Origin: Paracyclopina nana
Lineage: Eukaryota > Arthropoda > Copepoda > Cyclopoida > Cyclopettidae
NCBI GenBank assembly: GCA_019096065.1
Contig: JAGUCH010000005.1
Coordinates: 6,324,001 to 6,388,000 of the forward strand
Direction: 5' to 3'
DNA length: 64,000 nucleotides
Under the pieces are notes generated by a model, which was not told the origin of the DNA, searched no databases, and saw only the letters and a program-made list of their open reading frames with translations. The position numbers were made by a program, and so were the translations under genes. Numbering within the stretch: the first letter of the stretch is position 1; each line of letters opens with the position of its first letter. Positions 1-8,940 of this stretch are shown here, one piece after another.

Positions 1-10
1 GCAACTATGG

Positions 11-3000
11 ATGCTCAATCGCGGTGTTGATCATATCAATTTCCAACACTTCGAAAAATGGACCAAAGGCATATTAGCACTCCAACACAACGAGATGGCC
101 CTACAGGGGCAAGCTAAGCCGTCAATGTTTAACAAGAAAAAGAATCAGCATCGCGCAAACCTCTACATCTCAGAAGACGTACCTGTCATGAGTATCCAAA
201 ATGATTACGACGGTAGCAGTGACGACACTCAGACAGCAATGGAGGAAGAGATAGGGATGTTCACTGTCCTGGCTGACAGCCAAGCAACGTACGCGGGCTG
301 CCCTCAGTGCAAAAGTGCGTCGCACATTCTGCCGGATTGCGCAGCTTTCCTGTCAATGGCGGAAGAACATAGGTGGTCAAGACTATGGAACATAAAAGCG
401 TGTTTCAGATGTCTGCGCGGCGCGCACAATTTCGCCGATTGTCAATCAGACACAAAATGCGGCATCTGTATGCAGACGGATCACCACACCGTCATACATA
501 ACATATGGACAAAAAAGAAAAAGAGGCGAGCACAAAATCAGGAACGAACATTTCAAAGGCCAGGGAATACGGCTAAACTTGGGAACCAAGGCCAACAGCC
601 GTCGGCTGATGCAGTAGCAAGACAAACCAACAACGTGGACAAAATCCACCAGTTGACGGAACAAGTCACGAACATGCAACACACCTTGGACAAGCTGTGT
701 ATAGCAGACGACGAAGAAGAGGACCTAATACAGATGGGCCTAACCCACCAAACGTGTAACACAATCAAACCAGTCAAGACCACCAAGCAGTCAGTTATTT
801 GTTTTAATGTGGTTCCTGTCTACATCTCGCACCCGGACAAGCCAAATCAAAAAAGGCTAGTAAACGCATTCATAGATAGTGGAGCGCAAAACTCCTACAT
901 CAAAGAAAATGTTGCGGCTCAAATGGGTTTGGACGGACCAAGAGACGACCAACTACTAAGAATGCTAGCCACGACCAGATGGATCGCGAGCAAGGTGGTC
1001 TCCTTAAATATCGAACCGGTCGCAGGGGGAAAGAGATACAAGTTTGTGGCACATACTACTCCGGATATTCCCAACACAATACGTATGCCACCGGTTGATA
1101 TTCTAAAAAGAAAATTTAAAAAACTGGTAGAGATCGATTTCCCCAACTACGCCACAAATAAGGTCGCCGACATCATCATTGGCATTGACCACTTTGAACT
1201 AATGAAGATCAAGAAGGTCATACACGACGTCGAAGACGAGCCATATGTGGCAGACATGAACATCGGCAGGGTCATCACATACTCGAATCAGACACTGCAA
1301 TATCCCGACGGGACGGCACATTTGCTACATTCTGCAGTGGTCACTCCGGATCCAATACAGGTGGAGACTTCGTACCCACCGCCGTGCGACGCTTGCGGAG
1401 GGCACAATGGGCCAGCTCCCGAGATAGTGCGGGCAATCTGGGAGCCAGACAGGGTCAACACCCAGCCAGCAACGAGGAAACTCAGCGTCAATGAGCAAAA
1501 AGCCCTCGATATACTTTTGAGGTCAATCAAACAACTGCCGGATAAGTCATACCAAATGGACCCCATGTGGCGCGATGGAGAGCCAGTTTTCATACCAAAC
1601 GGAAGAAGAGTTTTGAGCACAACCCTGGCATTAGAAAAGAGACTGAAAGTGGAACAACCAGAAGTATACGAGAAAGCCACTCAAGAACTGGCAGAGTGGC
1701 TGCTACAAGGTTACATAAGGGAGGTGCAGGGTGGTGACGAGGAGTTCGACATTGGAAGATTCCTAGACTGGCTACTAGTAAAGCGTTTTGATAAACCGTC
1801 GATGCCAGTCCGAGTGGTGTTCGACGGAGCAAGGCAACACCATGGTAAGTCGCTAAACGACGCATTGCTTCCAGGTCCGAAACTGCAGGCCGACATACAC
1901 AACGTGTTGGCCAGAGCTCGGGCGGCGCCCATTTTAGTGGTAGCGGACATCAGCAAAATGTTTCTACAGTTTAAGATCTCGCCGCAATATCGAAAATATC
2001 ACAGATTCACCTGGCAGGGGAAAATCTATGAAGCAAACTCGGTAATCTTCGGCACCGCCTCAGCTCCTTGCATGGCGAGCTTCGCCATCAAACACCATAT
2101 AGCCAAATTTCAGGACTCTCACCCTCTGGGGTTCAAGGTCATGAGCGACGCTCTATATGTAGACGATTTGGTGGCCGGATTCGAGACAGTAGACCAGGCC
2201 AGGGAGGCGATCAAACAGGTTCTACACATTGGGAACGAGGCGAATTTGTCCTTTAGGAAATGGGGCAGCTCCCACCCAGCAGTGCTGGAAGGCATGGACC
2301 CTGATCTTCTGGTGAGTGGTTTGTCCATTGAACCGGAGGACGTGCACATCACGAAGGCTCTGGGGCTATATATAGACGTGGTAGCCGACCAGATAGTCTA
2401 TCCGGCAATTCCTTACAACTCCCAAGGGAAACCAATAACCATGAGGGCCATAGTGAAGTATGTGCCCATGCAGTATGACCCGCTGGGGTTGATAGACCCA
2501 GTCACGTTGCGCGGCGCGCTAATCATACAAAGGTTGCACGCAGCCAGACGGGTTTTGCCCATCGACTGGGACACGGCTCTGGATCTCATTGACGACGCCA
2601 ACATCAAAACCATACTACGAGATTTCGATCAATACGTGAAAGACAACCAGAACATAGAGATGCTTAGATTCCCTCGCACGGCGCGCATAGGGCATGCTAC
2701 TTCGGTCCAATTGCACGTTTTCGTGGACGCATCTGAACTAGCCATCGCCGCTGCAGCATATTTGAGGGTAGTCTACCCCAATGACGAAGTAGAATGCACC
2801 CTGCTTGGTTCGAGAAAGCAGTTGAAGTCCCTACGGGAGGAAAGAGCGATCTCGTTGCAGGAACTGAACGCAGCAGTCCTGGGCACCACGTACGCCATGC
2901 ATTTAAAACGAGAACTGGAAAGAGTGGACGCCGTCACTTTCTGGTCGGACTCCTCCTGTGCTCTCACATGGATAAGTAAGCCTTCCTGCAACTGGACGCA

Positions 3001-5197
3001 GTACATCGCAAGAAGAGTCACGCACATATACGAGATGGCAGGCACTACTCCTTGGCGGAAGGTGCACACCTCTGTGAATCCGGCGGATTTCTGCACTAGA
3101 GGCTGCCGCCCGCAGGATTTGGCCGGTTGTGAACTTTGGCTACATGGACCCCCCTTTCTGAAATTGCAGCAGGATGCGTGGCCAAAAATAAGAATACAAC
3201 CGACTGATGACGAGCTAGCTGCCATCGCGAGTCAACAGGCCGCTAAGTTGCGCCCATTGAAGCCCATCAAACCGAAAAAGTATAAATCGGCGTCGCCACC
3301 TGTGGAGGAGAGTCAACAGAGGACCGGTGATAATGAGGCAAAAAAATTTTATGTTCAACAAGATTTTATAATTCCGACTCACCTTATGCCCTCCACCGAA
3401 ATACAAGAGAAATGGAAAAGGTACAGAAAGGCTTCCTCATTTGACGTTCAGAAATACAGCTTCCAAAAAGCTGTGAGGGTATGGGCGTACGTAAGAAGAA
3501 TCAAGCAGCACAGAATGTTTTTAGGGCCTCTCTTCCGGGAAGAGCTCAAACGCGCGGAGGTGCAGCTGGCAACAATAGAGCAGCAGAAGTACTTAGGCCA
3601 CGAGTTGGATACGTTTTATCGGAACAAAAAATGGCCTAAGCGATCGGTTTTAGCGCCGCTAAACCCGATCATCGGGCACTATGGGGAGCTACGCACTAAG
3701 GGAAGGCTTTCGCAAACTAATGTGCAGTGGATTGGCAGACAGCAACTCATACTTGTGGGACCCTTGGCAAGGCAGTTCCTGACGAGCGTACATGCCCGAC
3801 TACCCTGTGGTTACGGTATCAACCGGTACTTATGCGAGGCGCAGATCACTCATCACGTAGTACAGGCAAGAAAGATAATGAAGGGCATTCTACGAAGATG
3901 TGGATACTGCCAGAGGCGGACAGCTCATGCAGTTCCACCGCACATGTCTCTGCTGCCGGCACACGCTATACCCGTTACGGATCTGCTACCATTTAAGTAT
4001 GTCAGCACGGACTACTGTGGGCCTTTTCACGTTACCTTTTTACGAAGCTCGTACGAAATGTATGTGGCAATATTCATATGCCAGCACACAAAATGCATAC
4101 ACGTAGAGGACGTCTACGACCTCTCCACTGAAGAGCTCAAGCAGGCATTGGACAGATTTGTAGCTAGGCGTGGCACGCCATATCTGTTAAGAAGCGACGG
4201 AGGTTCGAACTACATGGGTTTGAGAAATCAAATAGCAGCGGACCCCAGGTACGAAGCCATGAAAGAAAAACTGCGAAGCATGGACTGGGAAGAGCTACGA
4301 CAGTATGGCCAAGACATCGGAGTGCTGCACTGGACAATATCCCCACCGCACACGCCGCACGCGAACGGGTTAGCTGAAGCAGCCGTGAAAATATTCAAAA
4401 AGATGCTCTATGCCACTTTCGAAAATCACGGCACACCGATTGAAAAGTTCAGAACTCTAGTGGTAAAGGCCGAAGGATTCATAAATGGTCGCCCTTTGGG
4501 GGAAATAGAAGGACAAATCATCACCCCGAACCATTTTCTGACCCGAGGTCCACCGGGAGAGTTGGTACCAATTTTAGACCCCGAAGAAATCACCACCAGA
4601 GATAAGGTGCTCAGCACCATAGAGGCAAACATGCAAGGCATGTGGGAATTCTGGGCGCAGCATTTGGTAACACATTTGCAAAAAACACCCATCTGGAGAG
4701 AAAACAGGAAAAACCTAAAGGTCGGCGACGCCGTAATAGTGCTAGACAAAGATCTTTTCAAAAAACGATATCAATGGCCAGTAGGATGCATCCACAGGGT
4801 GTATGAAGATTCGGATGGCCAAGTAAGAAGAGCGTATGTGAAAATGATGGTGCCACCAAGCGACCATCCACTGTTTTATGAAAAATCAGTCGAAGTGCTA
4901 ATCCCACTGAGGTGCGTGGAACCTGACGACACGAAAGAAATTCTGAAAGAAATAGCCGCTTCGAGGCTACCTTTAGCACCACCGACCCCAGCCGATGCGT
5001 CAGTGGCGTCAGAGGAGTTGCAAACGCTGCTGGATCAGCATCAACTCAAAAAGCTCAAAAAAGCAGCGAGTGGCATCACTGCACCGTGTTCGACAATATC
5101 AACGACGGACTCGGATTTGGAAGGTATTCTAAGGAAGTACCGACCAAATGGGGGAAAGTCAGTGGAAAAGCAACGGGAACATAAGCTGTCGAAATAA
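11..5197 (+). CDS. BEL/Pao retrotransposon Gag-Pol polyprotein, 5'-truncated by the window edge
   Basis: Polyprotein of an LTR retrotransposon; the product copies element RNA to DNA and inserts it. The frame is open upstream to base 2, so the ATG at 11 is not the true start and the Gag N-terminus lies outside the window. Seen in order: zinc-knuckle cysteines (about residues 98-165), an aspartic protease site D-S-G near residue 289, reverse transcriptase with YVDD at about 716, RNase H-type segments (VFVDAS, WSDSS) near 905-985, an integrase zinc finger (H/C residues near 1265-1305) and an integrase core with a D..D..E pattern (STDYCGPF near 1330, RSDGGSNY near 1395, HANGLAEAAV near 1450). A C-terminal region resembling DUF5641 follows (near 1575). 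The YVDD box, the retropepsin type and the domain order fit BEL/Pao. There are about 1,729 uninterrupted codons, so the copy looks young. I could not find an LTR pair. Confidence 0.93.
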   Translation: MLNRGVDHINFQHFEKWTKGILALQHNEMALQGQAKPSMFNKKKNQHRANLYISEDVPVMSIQNDYDGSSDDTQTAMEEEIGMFTVLADSQATYAGCPQCKSASHILPDCAAFLSMAEEHRWSRLWNIKACFRCLRGAHNFADCQSDTKCGICMQTDHHTVIHNIWTKKKKRRAQNQERTFQRPGNTAKLGNQGQQPSADAVARQTNNVDKIHQLTEQVTNMQHTLDKLCIADDEEEDLIQMGLTHQTCNTIKPVKTTKQSVICFNVVPVYISHPDKPNQKRLVNAFIDSGAQNSYIKENVAAQMGLDGPRDDQLLRMLATTRWIASKVVSLNIEPVAGGKRYKFVAHTTPDIPNTIRMPPVDILKRKFKKLVEIDFPNYATNKVADIIIGIDHFELMKIKKVIHDVEDEPYVADMNIGRVITYSNQTLQYPDGTAHLLHSAVVTPDPIQVETSYPPPCDACGGHNGPAPEIVRAIWEPDRVNTQPATRKLSVNEQKALDILLRSIKQLPDKSYQMDPMWRDGEPVFIPNGRRVLSTTLALEKRLKVEQPEVYEKATQELAEWLLQGYIREVQGGDEEFDIGRFLDWLLVKRFDKPSMPVRVVFDGARQHHGKSLNDALLPGPKLQADIHNVLARARAAPILVVADISKMFLQFKISPQYRKYHRFTWQGKIYEANSVIFGTASAPCMASFAIKHHIAKFQDSHPLGFKVMSDALYVDDLVAGFETVDQAREAIKQVLHIGNEANLSFRKWGSSHPAVLEGMDPDLLVSGLSIEPEDVHITKALGLYIDVVADQIVYPAIPYNSQGKPITMRAIVKYVPMQYDPLGLIDPVTLRGALIIQRLHAARRVLPIDWDTALDLIDDANIKTILRDFDQYVKDNQNIEMLRFPRTARIGHATSVQLHVFVDASELAIAAAAYLRVVYPNDEVECTLLGSRKQLKSLREERAISLQELNAAVLGTTYAMHLKRELERVDAVTFWSDSSCALTWISKPSCNWTQYIARRVTHIYEMAGTTPWRKVHTSVNPADFCTRGCRPQDLAGCELWLHGPPFLKLQQDAWPKIRIQPTDDELAAIASQQAAKLRPLKPIKPKKYKSASPPVEESQQRTGDNEAKKFYVQQDFIIPTHLMPSTEIQEKWKRYRKASSFDVQKYSFQKAVRVWAYVRRIKQHRMFLGPLFREELKRAEVQLATIEQQKYLGHELDTFYRNKKWPKRSVLAPLNPIIGHYGELRTKGRLSQTNVQWIGRQQLILVGPLARQFLTSVHARLPCGYGINRYLCEAQITHHVVQARKIMKGILRRCGYCQRRTAHAVPPHMSLLPAHAIPVTDLLPFKYVSTDYCGPFHVTFLRSSYEMYVAIFICQHTKCIHVEDVYDLSTEELKQALDRFVARRGTPYLLRSDGGSNYMGLRNQIAADPRYEAMKEKLRSMDWEELRQYGQDIGVLHWTISPPHTPHANGLAEAAVKIFKKMLYATFENHGTPIEKFRTLVVKAEGFINGRPLGEIEGQIITPNHFLTRGPPGELVPILDPEEITTRDKVLSTIEANMQGMWEFWAQHLVTHLQKTPIWRENRKNLKVGDAVIVLDKDLFKKRYQWPVGCIHRVYEDSDGQVRRAYVKMMVPPSDHPLFYEKSVEVLIPLRCVEPDDTKEILKEIAASRLPLAPPTPADASVASEELQTLLDQHQLKKLKKAASGITAPCSTISTTDSDLEGILRKYRPNGGKSVEKQREHKLSK

Positions 5198-5613
5198 AAT
5201 AAGAGAAGCGCAGCCCCACCAAAACGTCTGATAGAAGAAATATAAAAAAAAGAAGCTTGACAAGTTGCGTACGAGTACGCAAAAATGGGGCATAGCGCGG
5301 CGAGTAGAATATTCGTTTTAAAAAATGACATCAGCGCGGTGCGCAAAGATGAAAATCAGCGCGGTGCGCATCTGTAAAGGATCGGGCTGCGCGGCGCGCA
5401 TTTTTGCGTTTGAGCAATGAAGCAAGGTTGCGGGACCGGTGGTCGAATCGTTGCGGCTGGAAAGGTTGAGCGGTAAAAACATTAACTCGCTGCGAAGCGG
5501 CAACAGCAACCGGAAGTCAACAAATAGCGTGCGGAGCCTTAACGCATCCTTTTTTCTGAGGGGAAACGAAGAAGTTGAAAGTGCCCGAGGGAGCAACGGT
5601 CGAAAATTCGAAG
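5198..5613. other. Spacer between the BEL/Pao polyprotein and the next long ORF, with GC-rich repeated motif
   Basis: No gene seen. It holds three copies of a CAGCGCGGTGCGCA-like motif (5332-5345, 5357-5370, and a variant at 5387-5400) and a perfect small inverted repeat (arms 5265-5272 and 5275-5282, two-base loop). Related GCGCGG-GCGCA strings also occur inside the polyprotein (near 415-428). This could be the element's internal spacer or part of an LTR, but with no second copy in the window an LTR cannot be shown. Confidence 0.5.
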
Positions 5614-8600
5614 ATGGACGGCGAAAAAGGTAAGGGAATGTGTGAAACACCCGCGGGATCCAGCGCCGCTGTCCCAGCACCCTCAGAGCCCGAAGATGCA
5701 GATTACATCATGGAAATTGAGCACAACGAAATCTTCAACTCCCCGCCCCCGAGGCCCACCGATGGCGGAGAAGGCGAGAACGAGGCCCGATCAACCTCGA
5801 GGCCACGAGTCCCGGTTGGATCGAAGCGCGCCGCGCGGCCGTCGAGCCCGAGAAGGGAGAGCAGATCTCGGAGGAGACTTGATGACAATAGCCGAAGCCG
5901 AGGACGATCGCCGGGCAGCTCGGGCAGGTCAAGAAGGCGTAGTGGCCCGGGCGGGTCTCGGAGGCGAAGCAGCTCATTTAGGCCCCGTGGGGAGCCCACC
6001 AGCAGGGGTCGCAGCCGGAGAAGAGAGCCGAGTAGCTCGAGTTCCAGCTCCAGCAGCTCTTCTGACTCGGCCGACGATCTGCGGCTGATGGAGGATTTAA
6101 GGGCGGCAATCGAGAGGGCCAAGGCAAAGCGGGCTAGGCTGGACACGCGCGCTGATCCCGAGAGCACGGCCAATCCCGGGGGGGCGAATTATGATGTTCT
6201 AAACTCACGTTTTGGGCGAACTAATGTTAGGCCTGCTATGACAATTACAGGTACGGCCTCACCCACCGAGGATCAAAAATTGAAGGAGATGATGTCGAAC
6301 CTCCTGTGCATGGACGAGGCTCATTTCTTGGACGACTTGGAGGCCATGGACGGTGCAGCATTGGTGAAGATCTACGCCAATCCGAGGGCAGTCATCCTGG
6401 CGGAGAAAGCCTCGTATGGTTTTGGGTCCGAGATTGACCATCGCAGCCGCACTCAACGGGCGGTGGACTGCGCAAGTGCCGTCAGGGCCGATGCCATGAG
6501 GTTGTTGTGCTTGGCCTCGGGATACTTGCCGGCCGAGGCGATGATGAAGTGGCACCCGACCCTGCTGAAGATCTACGGGAAGTATTCCATGGACTCAATA
6601 CTGGCAAGAAGAGCCAAGCCAGAGGGCACTTCAGCCCTAACGGGGGAGGCGCTCGCGCAGGCTGCAAGAGTAGCCAGCAGATACGCCACCTTTTTGGATT
6701 CCATCAACCAGAGGATGCTGGCGGAAACCTCGTTTGCGTCGGGTTTGGCCTCGGCGAGCGGCGCTCTGGCCTCGGAAGGCACCGTGTCGGCCGTGAGTTT
6801 GCTGATGGGTTTCTTGGGAAGGGAGGATCGGCTAGACGTGGGAGATTTGACCTGGGTGAAGAACTACTGGTTGGCGGTGGCTTTGGATCCGCAGATTTTG
6901 GCACGCACCCACCAGGAAATCTATATGGCGATGCCACCGGCCAGCAACGCAGTAGCGTGCATGACGAGCCAGGAGCAGGCTACCATGTTGGCCAACCTTG
7001 GGCCGCTCAAGTGGCCTCCACCGAGCGAGGGAGGCGCCGCCTCGGAGGTCGTCTGCCCCAGTTTGAAGGCCGACCTGGAAAATGCAGACCAAGGTCAGGT
7101 GTGCCCAGCCCGGGGGTGCACGTACCGGCGGTGGGACTGGCTGGAAGCAGACAGGATGGAGCGTGGATCGGTCGACAACTGCTTCAAGTATTACGAGGGT
7201 AATGTGGTGAAGGAGCACTCTAAAATGCGAGAGGGGCCCTACGATAATCGCCTGAGCGGGGGATTCCGCGACATGGTAGTCTACGACAACACCAAAGAGT
7301 GGGTGGACGTCCGGGAGCGGCTGTTGGAACTGGGATTTTTCAAATCTCTGGAGGATGCCCGGGCGTGCTCGCTGGCTCCAATCAATTGGAGCGTGCACAG
7401 CTTGAAGGAGATGGACTTGCTCACGGAGGACAACGAGCAACCCAAGGGCAGCATCGTGGGATTCACGGTTGGAGCAGCAAACGGGGTAGCACTTGTCGTG
7501 CACTGCCTATACGCCGGGTTTTATGGGTTCCAGGGAGTGAGGCCGCCGGCCGAAATCGTGAAGATCCTTCAAGACCCAACCTACTTCAAAGTAGGATTCG
7601 GACTTCACGAGGAATCCCGCTTCGCCCGTCTGGGGATCAACCTCAAGGGAGTGGTCGACGCCACCCTGTTGGCGCTGACGCAGTTCCCTCAGCCGGATTT
7701 GAAGTCGCATAGCGACCTCAAGAGGATCCAGACGGGGCTGCCTTACGTCGCGGCGCGACTCCAGTCGCCCTCCATCCCTGTGTTCAGGTATGCCGACGGC
7801 AGGGAGAAGAACGTCAAGGGGGCCGCCGGCCAGATGTTCTACGTGGATGTCGCCGGAGACCACTTCGCCAAGCCATTCGGCGATTGGACGTGGCAGATGA
7901 CCATGTCAGTGTTCGCCACCGTCTCAGTCACGTGGGCCTTGATGTGGACGGCCGCTACGAGGGCAATGGAGCTGCAGAACGTGTCACCGCGCGCCGACGC
8001 ACTCAGGTACCTGAGACTGCTCCTCTCCAGGCTTGTTGGGATGCCTGGCGTCAATAAAATCTCGAGGACCAACCTGCAAATGAGGCCTTGGAACCAGGCG
8101 GAGTTCCACATGTGCGACAAGCATGTGGACGGCACGCCCATGAAGGCATTGTGGGTCACGATGCACCACACGGCTTCTGGTTCGGTGCTGAACCCGCTGG
8201 CAGCGAAAGAGGCGTTTCAGGCTGGGCCTTCTTACCTTGTTGACCTTTACAACGTGGATCAGGACCTGAGGACCTTCGCGTTGGAGTTGGTTGGCGGGGA
8301 CGCGTCGAAGCTCACCTGGGGCGCGATCCTGGGCAGGCTGCTGGAGGTGGGGCCGATGACTCCCCATTTTTGCCTAAAATGTGGGTCTGTCGACCATTTG
8401 ATGCCTGATTGCCGGGTGGAGCAAGTGCTGTGCCTGAACCCACGTTGCCGATCCACCAAGCACGTGCTCAAGGTTTGCCCCTACATGCTCGACCGCTGCG
8501 AGCTGTGCCAGATGTTGGGCCACATGGCGAAGCACCATTCTGACGTGGATTTCATTCGGTTGGTGGAAGACTTCACGTTGGCCTCCGCGTTCAACATTTG

Positions 8601-8724
8601 GACTTTCACGCTCCACGAGCACATCCGGTTGGAAGTCGCCATGACCAGCTCTGGATTGCTGATGAGGCCCGTCGAAGCGGCCCGCCTCGGCGAGGCTCCC
8701 GTCCTCCTCACCCGAGCCCAATAG
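5614..8724 (+). CDS. Long intronless ORF downstream of BEL/Pao pol: SR-rich, possible inactive exonuclease-like domain, three zinc knuckles
   Basis: Function not recognised. First ATG is 5614 (the frame is open a little further up), giving about 1,036 residues. Residues about 80-190 are rich in Arg-Ser and Ser runs like SR proteins. Around residues 620-700 the text (motif KVGFGLHEESRFARLGINL, then GVVDATLLAL) resembles the second half of DEDD 3'-5' exonucleases of the WRN/EXD type (KVG.G...D...L, then a D in the next motif). I see no first DxE motif, so it may be a dead fold. Near the C-terminus are C-x2-C-x4-H-x4-C (starting CLKCGSVDH), a second C-x4-C-x4-H-x4-C and a third C-x2-C-x4-H-x4-H, typical of Gag nucleic-acid-binding knuckles. 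It lies 416 bp after the pol stop on the same strand and is more GC-rich than the host DNA. It may be a third ORF of the element or a separate gag-like gene. No signal peptide or membrane segment was noticed, which argues against an envelope protein. Confidence 0.6.
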   Translation: MDGEKGKGMCETPAGSSAAVPAPSEPEDADYIMEIEHNEIFNSPPPRPTDGGEGENEARSTSRPRVPVGSKRAARPSSPRRESRSRRRLDDNSRSRGRSPGSSGRSRRRSGPGGSRRRSSSFRPRGEPTSRGRSRRREPSSSSSSSSSSSDSADDLRLMEDLRAAIERAKAKRARLDTRADPESTANPGGANYDVLNSRFGRTNVRPAMTITGTASPTEDQKLKEMMSNLLCMDEAHFLDDLEAMDGAALVKIYANPRAVILAEKASYGFGSEIDHRSRTQRAVDCASAVRADAMRLLCLASGYLPAEAMMKWHPTLLKIYGKYSMDSILARRAKPEGTSALTGEALAQAARVASRYATFLDSINQRMLAETSFASGLASASGALASEGTVSAVSLLMGFLGREDRLDVGDLTWVKNYWLAVALDPQILARTHQEIYMAMPPASNAVACMTSQEQATMLANLGPLKWPPPSEGGAASEVVCPSLKADLENADQGQVCPARGCTYRRWDWLEADRMERGSVDNCFKYYEGNVVKEHSKMREGPYDNRLSGGFRDMVVYDNTKEWVDVRERLLELGFFKSLEDARACSLAPINWSVHSLKEMDLLTEDNEQPKGSIVGFTVGAANGVALVVHCLYAGFYGFQGVRPPAEIVKILQDPTYFKVGFGLHEESRFARLGINLKGVVDATLLALTQFPQPDLKSHSDLKRIQTGLPYVAARLQSPSIPVFRYADGREKNVKGAAGQMFYVDVAGDHFAKPFGDWTWQMTMSVFATVSVTWALMWTAATRAMELQNVSPRADALRYLRLLLSRLVGMPGVNKISRTNLQMRPWNQAEFHMCDKHVDGTPMKALWVTMHHTASGSVLNPLAAKEAFQAGPSYLVDLYNVDQDLRTFALELVGGDASKLTWGAILGRLLEVGPMTPHFCLKCGSVDHLMPDCRVEQVLCLNPRCRSTKHVLKVCPYMLDRCELCQMLGHMAKHHSDVDFIRLVEDFTLASAFNIWTFTLHEHIRLEVAMTSSGLLMRPVEAARLGEAPVLLTRAQ

Positions 8725-8784
8725 TCGCCCTATGGGCCGCGACGCCGCGACTGCGAGGCTCGCACTTTGTAACTCCGCGGTGCG

Positions 8785-8940
8785 GAAAGAATAAATAATC
8801 GTGTTTTTTGATAACAACATTAGTTCATTACGTTGCGGTGCAACACGCTCTCACTGCCTTCATTAAGTTGCGGTGCAACAAGCTCTTGCTGCCATCACGA
8901 TAAGAGTGTAGATCTCCATCCGGACGGAGATCTAGGGGGA
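8785..8940 (+). repeat. Tail after the second ORF: poly(A) signal, 35-bp tandem pair, 24-bp near-palindrome
   Basis: AATAAA-type signals occur at about 8789-8797. A 35-bp unit is repeated head to tail at 8824-8858 and 8859-8893 with four differences. A near-perfect palindrome at 8910-8933 (8-bp arms AGATCTCC/GGAGATCT) follows. Together these look like the 3' end of a retroelement rather than host DNA. Confidence 0.55.

Noticed and set aside
5198..5613. 3' LTR of the BEL/Pao element
   Set aside because: No second copy of the sequence is in the window and no TG...CA boundary could be justified.
6507..7202. 231-codon plus-strand frame inside the second retroelement ORF
   Set aside because: Overlaps the 1,036-codon frame in another phase; high GC removes stop codons. 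No recognisable motif.
8910..8933. Hairpin as a bacterial-type terminator
   Set aside because: The window is eukaryotic and the palindrome lies in a retroelement tail. Only the palindrome itself is reported.
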